From: Siphonodentalium dalli
Lineage: Eukaryota > Mollusca > Scaphopoda > Gadilida > Siphonodentaliidae
DNA length: 64,000 bases
NCBI GenBank assembly: GCA_032622095.1
Contig: CP136068.1
Location: 63,266,025 to 63,330,024, forward strand
Reading direction: 5' to 3'
Part shown: piece after piece, positions 46,101-57,385 of the stretch
Layout: each line of letters opens with the position of its first letter
How positions within the stretch are numbered: position 1 is the stretch's first letter
Notes under the pieces: model-generated
Seen by the model: only the letters and a program-made list of their open reading frames with translations
Database searches by the model: none
What the model was told of the DNA's origin: nothing
Program-made: the position numbers and the translations under genes

Positions 46101-46572
46101 TATCCAGAAAGGAATGTATATCATGGTCCCCATGTGTTCGCCAATGACTCTTCTATACGATAAATGTATAAAATCGCGTCAAGGAGCCAATATTTTTCAG
46201 CAGAGACAAACGAAAGGTGGTGAAATGTCCGAAAAAATAGCAAATTTTCACATTTCGGTGGCCATCTTGGCCGCGATATTGGATTTTTGACTAATATGTA
46301 AGGGTTGTATATTACCATAACGTATCGAATGGAAAACAGGACCACATGTGACATCATCTTTACTATAACGGCGATCAAAGAGACATGGTGCATATAAAAA
46401 AATGGACGCCATCTTGTCTGGAGTCTCTGCGGCCACTTTTTTTTTCTTGTTAACAACCGAAAAAATTAGAGGAGTCATTAAGAAAAAAAATTAGTGGGGT
46501 GAAGTTGAGTCCTGGGGGGGGGGGGGGGGGGGGGGGGGGGGGTGCAGAGGTCTACCAATATCTCCTGGACTA
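40118..46572. mobile_element. Giant foldback (palindromic) element flanked by TTA
   Basis: The outer ends TAGTCCAGGAGATATTGG (40118) and its reverse complement (ending 46572) are flanked by TTA at 40115-40117 and 46573-46575. The arms match inward for about 2.1-2.3 kb: AGACAAGATGGCGTCCAT, GATGATGTCACATG, the CGATTGAAC/GTTGAAC region near 42865 and 45275, and GCCGTTCTTAATCA near 43870-43883 against its complement near 44480-44495. Identity is about 80-85 percent by eye. The centre (43.9-44.47 kb) is less clearly paired. The left arm also holds a family A element (40290-41787) absent from the right arm. No transposase frame is seen. A 3-bp TTA duplication would fit PIF/Harbinger-type elements, but this is only a hint. 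Confidence 0.8.
40290..41787 (+). mobile_element. Helentron-like element, family A, with two tandem 3' ends
   Basis: The head AGCTCAACTTACTTTGTAAG starts at 40291. A first 3' end (GAAGTTGATATACAGTGTCA and GACACTTTCAT) ends at 41416, and a second (CTAAGTTGAACTACAGTG and GACACTTTCAT) ends at 41787. Body units before the first end are of the 23-kb type; those between the two ends resemble the 9901-10556 subfamily. The right arm of the surrounding palindrome gives the empty site, an uninterrupted run of T followed by ATATGCACC. Confidence 0.85.
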
Positions 46573-49500
46573 TTAAGCAACAAGTTTTTCGTGCAAACTA
46601 TCAGGCAATTACTTGGCACAAAAAATCACACCCATTCTGGAATGTCATGTCCTTATAACCCAATGCAATTTGGGCTCCATTGATAGCCCTACGTTGTGCG
46701 GCATATATAACCATAGCCCTGTCTATAGCGCACGAGATACATGATTATGGTTATATGATAACAACACTAGGCATAGTGAAATGAGGTGTCCCTAAAGTAT
46801 GTTCCTTTACCTATATGCCCGTTTGACTGTCATATAAATAATGCTATCCCCTGGATGCAGAACGGGAATAGTCAGCACCCAGATGCACATGCATAAGAAC
46901 GAATCTATAGCAATGATGGAGCAAGATTCAGGCGTAATCATGATCGGCCAGTCCACTCACATTGTCCCTTTCATGCCGGTCGGTTTCATAGCATAGATCA
47001 ACACCATGCTACTATTATAATCTTCGTATTAACAAATCCAAATGATTTCAGTTGACCCAGAATATATACCCACAAGCTGGGCAGAAACATAACAGCTAAA
47101 TAGAGTCAAATTTTTTTCAATAAATCATGAAGTACTGAACCTTTTGACATGCAGTGTATAGGATCAACCTGGTGGCCCGGTCCATCCCCCAGCACTAATA
47201 TATAATCAATCTGTTCTGCTTGTCTCCCTCAAGGTTGAAAATAGGTCTGGCTAAAATGACCCCCCAACAAGAAGTACCGGTATAGAAAGCATAGTTACCG
47301 TGCATGAGATATATTGGTGCATGGGATTATATGGGATTTGTTTTCCAAGACGGCCATCGGTGGTCGCTGCGTGAGGGACCCTGAAGTCCTACACATCAAC
47401 AACGCATTGATGGCACTTCATCCCTATCCAAATGCAGTTATGGAACTACTGCGATTTTCAATTGGTTTGATGCGAAGTGTTATTTGGCTGCCGACATGTC
47501 AGGATGTAATGGTGTATGAAATGTGAGGATATCTGCATAGAATAACCGAAGTAGTGCTAATTTTGACTTAACTGGCTACCCTGAGGATGAGCAGAGTTAT
47601 CGGGCATTTTCGTCAATCAATTACTCATCACAATAAATGAGTTGAGACAAGACATTAGAGTTCTTTAGTTTGTTGAGGAGCCCCAGTGAATGCATTTATT
47701 AATGGACAATTCCTTATTCCCATATGACGAACCAGTTAAATTTGTGACGGTAAAGTTTGAAAATCTTCGATGTTTGTGACCGTTTTGGACGCCATCTTAA
47801 AACAATTATCAAATATAAAGTGTCCGATGACGTATATATCGTCATTTGTGTCTAGTGGCACAAAATGCACCACAAAATAAGAAAATACCTCCCTCTAAAA
47901 TGTGAGTCTCACTCATCAACCTTTGGTAGCCATACGTGTATGTGACCAGTTGAAATATATATATAATCGGCTATGTACAAAAATTCAAATAAAAATTGAA
48001 AAATATGAAATATTTAACAAGAAAGTGATCATGTGAGGCTTTTATATGCATTTACAAATTCTGGACCAGTATCCTCGTGTGTATCTATCAAAATTTTATC
48101 ACAATGTTGTAAAATTTTTAAACATTAGTAAAAATTACAATTTTTCACCAAGTTTTCATCTTAGAACACATTCGGACAAGGTTGTTTCTATTTCCCCTTC
48201 ATCAATCTCTACACTATTTCATTATATGCTCCTAAAGCCTTCTTTGCATGCGGCATTCTAAGTGTGAACTATACAATTCATTTTTCTGAGAAAATTGTAT
48301 TTTAAGGGGTGGGGTTAAGTTTATGCTCACAGCACATTTTCACATAAATATAATTGGCATTCCATCACCAAAATTGTTTTGCTAGGTCTTTGGGGCAATG
48401 TTTTAGATATGTTGCGCATCAATAGCCAATGTGTTTCACAAGTTATAGCCAATTATATGTGACACTTTTTTTCAAAATCCAAGTAATTTTTCGCAATTTC
48501 AAAATATTTATCGCAATTTTTTCGAACTAGCTTATACATTGGTCCAGTGTTGTATCTCATGTTGTTTTATGGTGATCTATAAATAATATAAACGATATCT
48601 TGTTCACTTTATCACCGCATTATTTTTTGTATGTACACTTGTACTCGATGAAATTTTTATTTTATTTTAGGGGCAGGAGTTGTCTTCCCTGAAAAATCTA
48701 TTTTGGGACACATTCTGAAGCGGGCAACAAGCAAAAAATTCAGATGCATAATATAATGACCTTTAATTTGATATATTAAAACCTTTGTTGGAGGGGGCGG
48801 GTGCAGCCAACTTCTAAACTAGAGGCTTTCTGAGAATTGGCCCACAGACTACTTGTATTGTGACAACTACATCCCATTGTCTGGAGGTAGCCAGTACATG
48901 TACACCCAACCTTGCATGTCTGGATTTTGGAAACAGTAGCTACACCCCTACCATGGGTTGTGATAACCTATACATGTATATATATACAAATACACACACT
49001 ATGTCTTTTGATAGTGTTCCTATGTTCCATAAGTCCCTAAACAAGGCATAAAGTAGGACTGAATTCCACTCGAGCAGGAAATTAAAATTGCAAAATCATG
49101 CCCATCAATCCACAAGCCATCACACACCTTAAGTTTTAACTTTTGTTTGAGGTCCAGTCCAGCTTTCACTTCATGGTTATTTTACACAGGGACACGTTAG
49201 AAACCATGCATTTTGCACACTAATGATCGTCAATATTTATGTGCATTTTGTGGTAAATACAGTAATAAAAAAAAGGGTCGGTCGATGTGTGGAAACATAT
49301 TATCTTTTGGCCTTACCATATTCCAATTGTATGAGTCTATTGCATCAGGCATGCATACTGTTGTTCTGTACCATTAGATTCCAGATTACTTGAAATGATC
49401 TACATTAACCACCAAACAAACGTTGAAAGAGTGTGACTTTGTGTGCATGCACGTTTTTTCACTTCAAATCGTCTGCTTCATTCGCGCGTGAGCGTTTCTT

Positions 49501-49680
49501 GAAAACAAGACTGCTGAAACTTTAAAAACGCATCATATGTATTTAACACAATCAGGATTATTAATATACCTGAAGTATACTAAACAAGGATATATATTAG
49601 ATTGGATTTTTACTAACAAAACCCAAAACGTTTGCACATTGTGTCTGGCTTGAATTCATATTCCGGTTCGTGTTTCACTT
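46573..49680. other. Unassigned DNA
   Basis: A long poly-G tract lies just inside the palindrome end (46517-46542). Beyond it I see AT-rich DNA with no convincing gene. Open frames 47314-47526 and 48046-48261 have no splice context or recognisable motifs. Confidence 0.45.
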
Positions 49681-49681
49681 T

Positions 49682-49793
49682 TAACTCAACTTTACAACTT
49701 AAAGTTTGAGCTATTGCCATGGGTTGGCATCCATTGTCTGTGCATGCGGCTGTGCATCAACAATTTCCGTCAGCATGCCCTATAGGCCACCAG
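49682..49793 (+). mobile_element. Family A Helentron-like head fragment
   Basis: TTAACTCAACTTTACAACTT AAAGTTTGAGCT, GCCATGGGTTGGCATCC and CATCAACAATTTCC match the family A head. The element stops in the first body unit (CCCTATAGGCCACC). Confidence 0.75.
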
Positions 49794-50350
49794 ACCTGTT
49801 AACCTCACAAAAGATTTTCCGTGAGATTGTTATTCCTTCAAATTTCTTTTGCATTTTCATAATTTTGACAACAAAAATATAAAAAAATATGATCAGCTAT
49901 GACACAGAAACATGCAAGTTTGATGGCAAATTAACAAGTATTCTTAAGGAAAACATTTACTGTGTAGTCTTTACTTCTATTGTCTCATTTATAGAGAAAA
50001 TATCATAGGCTACTGGAGTGCGTATATCAATATTAAACTGTGAACTACTTTCAATTTCATTTAGATCTCGCAAGATTTCAAATGTCACATTATAAATGAC
50101 AACTTAGGAACGGATTCCTAAAGTTTAAAGCCAGAACATGTGCTTCTTTTGAATCTTATCAGACCAATAAACTTTAATGGTAATTTCATATAACCTCAGG
50201 GCTTATCTCTAGTGGGTTGCTAATCTTCCTTGCTTCCCGAGTTAAAAATAGCAGCCATATAATTACGCCCCTTTGGTCTAACCGCTAGAGTGCGCTGTTA
50301 TTGATTATCGTGCGGTGGGGCCAGAATTGTATACAAAACAGCTGATCGAG

Positions 50351-52093
50351 ATGCCAAAATTTTACTGCAATGCCAAAGGATGTAATTCCGCAGACGCAAA
50401 GCGATCGAATTCGAAGTAGTATCCATGGATGACGGACATTATTACATTCTTTCCTTTTCCACCGACAAAAGAGAAAAATTTGAGACGTTTGTGGGTCGTC
50501 GCGATCAAAAGAGATAAAGACAATTTTGTGCCAAACAAATACTCGAGAGTGTGTTCCAGGCTCTTTGCGAACGGAATCTACTCAACGAAAACAAATGAAG
50601 TTGTGTCAACATTATTTGCATACAATAACTATGGCCAGGCTAAAAAAAAAGGTTAGTATTTTTCCCCGTGGCGATGAATTTGTACAGTGCTGCAACATTA
50701 AATTGATTAATGTCAATAATCTAATTTCGATATAAACAAAGAAACATTTCAGTCAGCATGCTATTTGTAATGTGTCCACGTGTTGGCGTTTTAACATGAA
50801 ATGATTTCCCTACTACAATCTTCAACTAGCAACAAATAGGAAGTCTCTAAATTTCCTGAATTTTTGAATTTTTTTTGTTTCTTCTGAAATATTTATATAA
50901 ACCACTCCAGTAGGACATATTTTGGTGGCACATGTATATTATTATGATGTTTGGGAGGTGATATCAACTTTGCAAGTGCCATTAGAAGCAACATATATGA
51001 ACATGTGCTACATGTACATCACTACATGTACATACTGGTGCATATATTTATATTAATTTTTGTTTCAGGACTTCCATGAATTCCACAACTTACATCCACA
51101 TGTACTTATGCGCTACTACCGGTTACCTCTCAGAAGAAAAGATATGATGGATCTGCGCATTGCATCCAAATGACATCCAAATAGATTGCACTGCCAATGG
51201 AACAAATATCATTCAGGACCTAGATATCGCCATCGCTGAAACTGTTACTGTAACTGGATCAAATGGAATGACAACAAAGAAAGTATATGGTAAGTTGGTG
51301 ACACAGTTGGAAGTTATATACATGTACTCTCAGTAGCCTAATAATAGTTTCAAAAATGTCCTATGGTCACTATTACTAGTATATGGTAAAGGGACATAGA
51401 GTGAAATTGCAAAATAAATTTTACCCCAAAATCCCACCCATCACTATTATTAGGAACCTTAAGAGTATAGAACATTTCATTTGCCAGAACAAAATGATAT
51501 CCTCTGAGATTCCTCTCTTGTCCACAGTTCTATTTGTTTGGCATTATTTGCATTTGTGTTATCATCTATAGTATAATGTATTCTGTAAATACACAGATGC
51601 CTATTGTCCTATGTTACGCTGTCAAACTATGCTGGATTTATTGTGTATATTCATTGTTATCTTTTGGTCTGCTTTTCAGTGAAACTTTTAATTTGGAGTT
51701 CACATGGGCCATAATATCAGATCGTGAATAAAGGTGGTTTAAAATCAGCATGGCCTTCAAGACTCTAACAAAATGATTCATGTTATATTTTCAGATTTTA
51801 TGGGAAAATGTATTGTAGATGTTACCGATCTGCCTCACCCTGACCATAACTACATTAAGACTGGCTGCAATAGCATTACAGTTTCTGACCATGGGACCCA
51901 GACAGATATAACATCCGATGAAATCGGAAAGATCTTGAAGAACATGCTGAAGTGCTTAAAATGAAAAAAATGGAAGAAGAAAATCGAGGGTTGAGAAAAC
52001 AGCTAAGTGACAAAAAGAAGTTGTTTCGAGAAATCTTCATAGACAAAACTAGCTTGACTTTGTTGTATACTTTATTCAGTATATTGCGAGTTG
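50351..52093 (+). pseudogene. THAP-domain gene, three exons, disabled
   Basis: Exon 1 (50351-50651) starts ATG and encodes a THAP zinc-finger DNA-binding domain: C6-x4-C11, FPFPP near residues 34-38, LRRLWVVAIKRD with W48, and RVCSRLF with C68. The second-pair histidine expected at residue 71 (VCSxHF) is leucine. VVSTLF takes the place of the AVPTxF box. A TAG interrupts codon 23 (50417-50419). Donor GTTAGT follows. Exon 2 (51069-51290, acceptor TTTCAG, donor GTAAGT) is open except for one TGA in its best frame. Exon 3 (51795-52093, acceptor TTTTCAG, donor GTAAGT) encodes DHGTQTD and then, after a one-base shift near 51930, a coiled coil (KKMEEENRGLRKQLSDKKKLF). THAP plus coiled coil is the layout of THAP transcription factors and P-element-type transposases. 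Either a host pseudogene, a dead transposon, or damaged by sequence errors. Confidence 0.8.
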
Positions 52094-52116
52094 GTAAGTA
52101 TACCTACATCTGTATT

Positions 52117-52460
52117 GGATTGGTAGCGGTAGCTGACACTTTGACCTCGTGCATGACCTAACCTGTCTGCATATAGGCTAGCTGGTAGATACCTGTATTC
52201 CCATACCTTTATCGGATTGGTAGCAGTAGCTGAAACTATGACCTTTGGCCTCGTTCACGACATGACCTATCTACATATAGGCTAGCTGGTAGGTACATGT
52301 ATACACATGTCTGTATCGGATTGGTAGCGGTAGCTGACACTGTGACCTCTGACCTTGTTCATGACCTGACCTGTCTGCATATAGGCTAGCTGGTAGGTAC
52401 CTGTATCGAATTGGTAGCGGTAGCCGAAACTATGACCTTCGACCTGGTTCACGACCTGAC
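52117..52460. repeat. Tandem repeat of about 90-104 bp, four copies
   Basis: GGATTGGTAGCGGTAGCTGA recurs at 52117, 52214, 52318 and 52408 (variants), with GACCTG.CTG.ATATAGGCT and AGCTGGTAGGTACCTGTAT between. The array begins right at the donor end of THAP exon 3. Confidence 0.88.
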
Positions 52461-52879
52461 ATTCTGGTTACGGATAGGCTCGTATGCATGTTATTAGCTG
52501 GACTGACAGCGAAGTACAACGACCAGATCTGACATCTCTGAATTGATGAGTAACATGTCAACCAAGACATCTGACGAGCAGTGGATAGGGCGGTACAGCG
52601 ACCGGATCGTCGACACTGCATGGCTGGATGACGACATCAATATTCATGAGTAAGCTGATGGACGTAATTCATCTGGGCTGTCCATATACCTGGTATTACC
52701 TGAGCGTTACCAACTGGCGCACTAAATTATAACTTACACTGTGAGCATGATAAATAGAACACCCAAATCCATCTGAGTTGACCAGCCTAACAAGAGTAGA
52801 GACCAGTATAAATTACTATGATTTATTTACAATGACCAGGATAACATTGTATATTCAAAGCTACAGTATAAGGCCCGTG

Positions 52880-53110
52880 GTTTTTTACATGTCCATGGAA
52901 GACCACGCGCGATTCTTCCGTGGTTTTTCCGTGTTCAAAATCTGAACTCGCCAAGAACACGGTCTGGTTAAACGTGTTCAATCGTGTTCAGATTTTTAAC
53001 ACGCTCTGATCACGTTTGAACACGGAACATCCACGCTATGACCACGGGTGAACACGGCCATAACACAGGTGACCGCGACATGAACACGGAGGAACATGGC
53101 TGAACACGGA
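52880..53110. repeat. GAACACGG / GACCACGG degenerate minisatellite, first block
   Basis: The motifs GAACACGG, GACCACGG and CCGTGTTC recur every 10-20 bases, some in inverted order (TTCCGTGGTTTTTCCGTGTTC). Related blocks lie at 53590-53730 and 59628-59745. The GC-rich patch stands out from the AT-rich surroundings. Confidence 0.8.
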
Positions 53111-53112
53111 AA

Positions 53113-55470
53113 CATCGCTGGCGGCCGGAGCTTGGCACGCCGCTGTGGCGGAGCTCGCGGTGTCCGTTACGTAATTAATTATCACCTCCCTAGTTCAAAA
53201 TATATTCTCGAAATTGCTGCTCAAAGTGGCAAATGAGCGGCACCATTTTATTTATCGGAAATTTCATCGAAATTCAACCCGTCGATTGTGAAAATTGGCC
53301 CAGAAAAAGTAAAGATACCAATCTGCAATATACCGCGATTACTCATAAAAATAACTTATATATGGGAGGCGGAATTGTACCGATACACTTGCATTATTTC
53401 AAGCAGAGTGCTAACTCAATACTAAATAACTCGAATATTTTGACAGGAACATATGACTATAAATATTTATTGAATTTTATAGATTTACATCTTCCTGATC
53501 GAAAATAACTTTATGGGACCTTTGATAAATGTTCAATTTAGTTTCAATTTAGAATGTTTCTGGTATCAATGTCCGTTTAGTTTTAAACAAACCTTGATCA
53601 CGTTTGAACACGGAACATCCACGCTATGACCACGGGTGACCACGGCCATAACACGGGGTGACCACGGCCATAATACAGGTGACCGCGACATGAACACGGA
53701 GGAACATGGCTTAACACGGAGCCATCGCTGGCGGCCGGAGCTTGGCACGCCGCGGTGGCAGAGCTCGCGGTGTGCGTTACGTAATTAATTATCACCTCCC
53801 TAGTCCAAAATATATTCTCGAAATTGCTGCTCAAATTGGCAAATGAGCAGCATCATTTTATTTAACGGAAATTTCATCGAAATTCAACCCGTCGATTGTA
53901 AAAATTGGCCCAGAGAAAGTAAAGATACCAATATACCGCGATTACTCATAAAAATAACTTATATATGGGAGTAGGAATGGTACCGATACACGTGCATTAT
54001 TTCAAGAAGGGTGCTAACTTAATACTAAATAACTCGAATATTTTGACAATAACATATGACTATATATATTTATTGAATCTTATAGATTTACATCTTCCTG
54101 TTGTTAGATCGAAAATATCTTGATAAATATATTGATAAATGTTCAATTTAGTTTCAATTTAGAATTTGTCTGGTATCAATGTCCGTTTAGTTTTAAACGA
54201 ACATTCGAACGTTGTGTCGGATCAGAACCTTTCAACTTATTTTACTCCAATATATTTACACGAACATATGAATATTTAATAATGTGATTATGTTTTATAT
54301 ACATGTATATTAAACGAATATAATATTCAAACTGATAATCGGTCGTTACAAGCATGGCAATTATGTCCACGGAAACTTATTTATTGTCAGTTTTGTTAAC
54401 CAACATGATGTGGTGGGGTTAGGGTATTTACTGCTATTGATGACCATAACCTGCGTGTGTGTATATTCGACCTCATTTCAAGTGCCCTCCCATAAGTTTT
54501 ACGATAATATTTATTTTTATATACTTTATTGAAATTAATTAACATATGGGTCAATTCAAGTTTCAACTTTTAAAACACAGTGGCCAGTAAACACCAGTGT
54601 TTTGAAAACACATTGGCTTCTTCCTAGCATTATGATATAACACCATGCGGACACCATCGAAAACAAAGAGGTCAGCTAAATTAAGTACACTTAGACAAAT
54701 AGTGTAGATAAGGTTCGTGTTGGGGCTTAGTGTGGTATTGCAAAATTTAGTTTTTTTAATTTAAATTAAAATTTTTGAAAATGATTTTTCACCAATGCAA
54801 ATGAAATAGTCCTTGTAAATTAAATAAAGAAACTAAAATTAAAATAAATTGTTTTGAAAGTTATATATATCAATACAACTATAACGGTAATTAAAACAAG
54901 ATCAGTAGGAAGACGACCAATCCTGGCCATACTGCCCCTGTACAAAACAAATTCTCCACTTGTTATCACTGTCGTGCAATCGTCCGTATCCCGCGATTAG
55001 AAACTGTACTCTGTAACCGATGTCCCATATCCGCAAACTCCGTGTGAAATTGTCTCTCCGATGTGCAATGCATCATGCATGTATGGGCGTAGGACGTGGA
55101 GTCTATGTTGTGTACAAATCATGCAATGCATGTAGCCCTGTTCAGTTATCACTGTAATTATATATTCCGCAGGCACCCGGAAATTAATAACGGACGGACA
55201 AAAATGAGACAATGGGCTAATCAAGCCATTGTTTAGAGATTATCAAAAGGGTGCCATTTCCTGCCATGCCTTTTAAAAAGCGGCGATGGGTGAAGTCAGT
55301 GCTCAAGAAACCGCCGATTTTTTTTATATGAGATATGGACATTTGAATTAAATTAACTCATTCGATGTCAGATTCGGTCGTACCAAGAAGGGGAATGTTC
55401 CCCGCCTGTGCATTGGGTATGTGGCATCGAAACCACCCACGCGTACAATGAAATATATATTCATATTGGA
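53113..55470. repeat. Tandem duplication, units A1, A2 and B1
   Basis: A1 (53113-53590) and A2 (53722-54220) share CATCGCTGGCGGCCGGAGCT, GTTACGTAATTAATTATCAC, TTCAACCCGTCGATTGT and GTCCGTTTAGTTTTAAAC. They are separated by the second GACCACGG block. B1 (54225-55375) is repeated later as B2. Open frame 53233-53508 in A1 (starting MSGTILF) is broken in A2 and A3, so I do not call it a gene. Confidence 0.85.
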
Positions 55471-55474
55471 GGAG

Positions 55475-57385
55475 GAGCTCGTGGTGTGTGCGTTACGTAA
55501 TTAATTATCACCTCCATAGTCCAAATTATTTTCTTGAAATTGCTGCTCAAATTGGCAAATGAGCAGCACCATTTTATTTAACGGAAATTTCATTGAAATT
55601 CAACCCGTCGATTGTGAAAATTAACCCAGAAAAAGTAAAGATACCACCGCACCGCGATTATTCATAAAAATAACTTATATATGGGAGTCGGAATGGTACC
55701 GATACACGTGCATTATTTCAAGAAGGGTGCTAACTTAATACTAAATAACTAAAATATTTTGACAGGTACATATGACTATAATCACTATATATATTTATTG
55801 AATCTTATAGATTTACATCTTCCTGTTGTTAGATCGAAAATATCTTGACGGGACCTTTGATAAATGTTAATTTAGTTTCAATTTAGAATTTGTCTGGTAT
55901 CAATGTCCGTTTAGTTTTAAACAAACCTTCGAACGTTGTGTCGGATCAGAAACTTTCAACTTATTTTACTCCAATATATTTATACGAACTTATGAATATT
56001 TAATATGTGTTAAAAGAATAATATATTCTGACCTGATATAATTCGTTACATGGAAACTATTTCGATGGATGGATGGCTTCGTTTTGCTAATTATTTCATA
56101 CATTTATAATCGATATCCGTAACCAGCGCAGAGGGCTTCAGCTCAAAAGGTCCCTATTTTAAATTTGATTTTACCGCAATATTTTGTTTACAGAAATATG
56201 TGATTATGTTTTATATATATTAAACGAATAACATATTCAAAATGATAATCGGTCGTTACAAGCATGGCAATTATGTCCACGGAAACTTATTTATTGTCAG
56301 TTTTGTTAACCTGCATGATGTGGGTGGGATTATGGTATTTACTCTGTTATTGATGACCATAACCGGCGTGCGTCTATATTCGACCTCATGTCAAGTGCCC
56401 TCCCATAACTTTTACGTTAATATTTATTTTTATATACTTTATTGAAATTAATTAACGTATGGGTCAATTCAAGTTTCAACTTTTAAAACACGGTGGTCAG
56501 TGATAAGTTGGTCAGCTGATTATGAAGCATTTTTAAAACACATTGCTTCTTTATAGCATTATGATATAACCCCATGCAGACACCATTGAAGGCAGAGAGG
56601 TCAGCTAAATTAAGTACAATTAGACAAATAGTGTAGATACCGTTCGTTTTGGGTGATTTTAGTGTGGTATTGAAAATGATTTTTTACCAATGCAACTGAA
56701 ATAGTCCTGGCAAATTCAAAAAAGAAACTAAAATTAAAATGTATTGTTTTGAAAGTTATGTCCATCAATACAACTATAACGGTAATTTAGAAAAGGGCAG
56801 TAGGAAGACGACCAATCATGGCCATACTGCCCCTGTACAAAACAAATTCTCCACTTGTTCTCACTGCATGTTGTAATGTAAATGTTTTGTGCGAATAAAG
56901 TATCTAATCTGAAACTAAAAAAAATCTTGGGCAATCTTTGAGGGGCAGATGTCCGGGATGCAATCGTCCTTATCCCGCGATTAGAAACTGTACTCTGTAA
57001 CCGATGTCCCATATCCGTAAAGTCCGTGTGAAATTGTCTCTCCGAGGTCCAATGCATCATGCATGTATGTGCGTAGGACGTGGAGTCTATGTTGTGTACA
57101 AATCATGTAATGCCTGTAAAGACCTGTTCAGTTATCACTGTAACTGCATGTTCCGCAGGCACCCGGAAATTAATAATGGATGGACAAAAATGAGACAATG
57201 GACTAATCAAGCCATTGTTTAGAGATTATCAAAAGGGTGCCATTTCCTGCTATGCCTTTTAAAAAGCGGCGATGGGTGAAGTCAGTGCTCAAGAAACCGC
57301 CGATTTTTGTTATATGAGATATGGACATTTTAATTAAATTAACTCATTCGATGTCAGATTCGGTCGTACCAAGAATGGGAATGTT
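55475..57385. repeat. Second copy of the large duplication, units A3 and B2
   Basis: A3 (55475-55945) matches A1 and A2; B2 (56195-57385) matches B1. Shared blocks include AATCGGTCGTTACAAGCATG, GCAATTATGTCCACGGAAAC, GATGTCCCATATCCG and AAAAGCGGCGATGGGTGAAG. The repeat distance is 1.72 kb at the A end and about 1.98 kb further on, because B2 is preceded by some 200 bp of extra sequence (about 55990-56180). Confidence 0.88.
57004..57222 (+). CDS. Small cysteine-rich open frame in unit B2, function unknown
   Basis: Seventy-two codons from ATG (57004) to TAG. It is basic at the N-terminus (MSHIRKVRVKLSLRG), with six cysteines in the middle (C-M-C-VGRGVYVVYKSCNAC...HCNC) and an RRHPEINNGW segment. 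No signal peptide or named domain. The paralogous segment in B1 (from about 55020) keeps the first two thirds but is frameshifted at the KDLFSY position, giving an early stop. Intact in one copy and broken in the other is equally consistent with a small gene that decayed once or with chance. It is listed so it can be tested, not as an established gene. Confidence 0.25.
   Translation: MSHIRKVRVKLSLRGPMHHACMCVGRGVYVVYKSCNACKDLFSYHCNCMFRRHPEINNGWTKMRQWTNQAIV

Noticed and set aside
46517-46542. Long poly-G tract as a G-quadruplex regulatory site
   Set aside because: It corresponds to a C tract at the same place in the other palindrome arm, so it is part of the element; homopolymer length is also unreliable.
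53233-53508. 91-residue open frame in duplication unit A1
   Set aside because: Units A2 and A3 carry stops and shifts in the same place; conservation at the DNA level is not better in codon positions 1 and 2 by eye.
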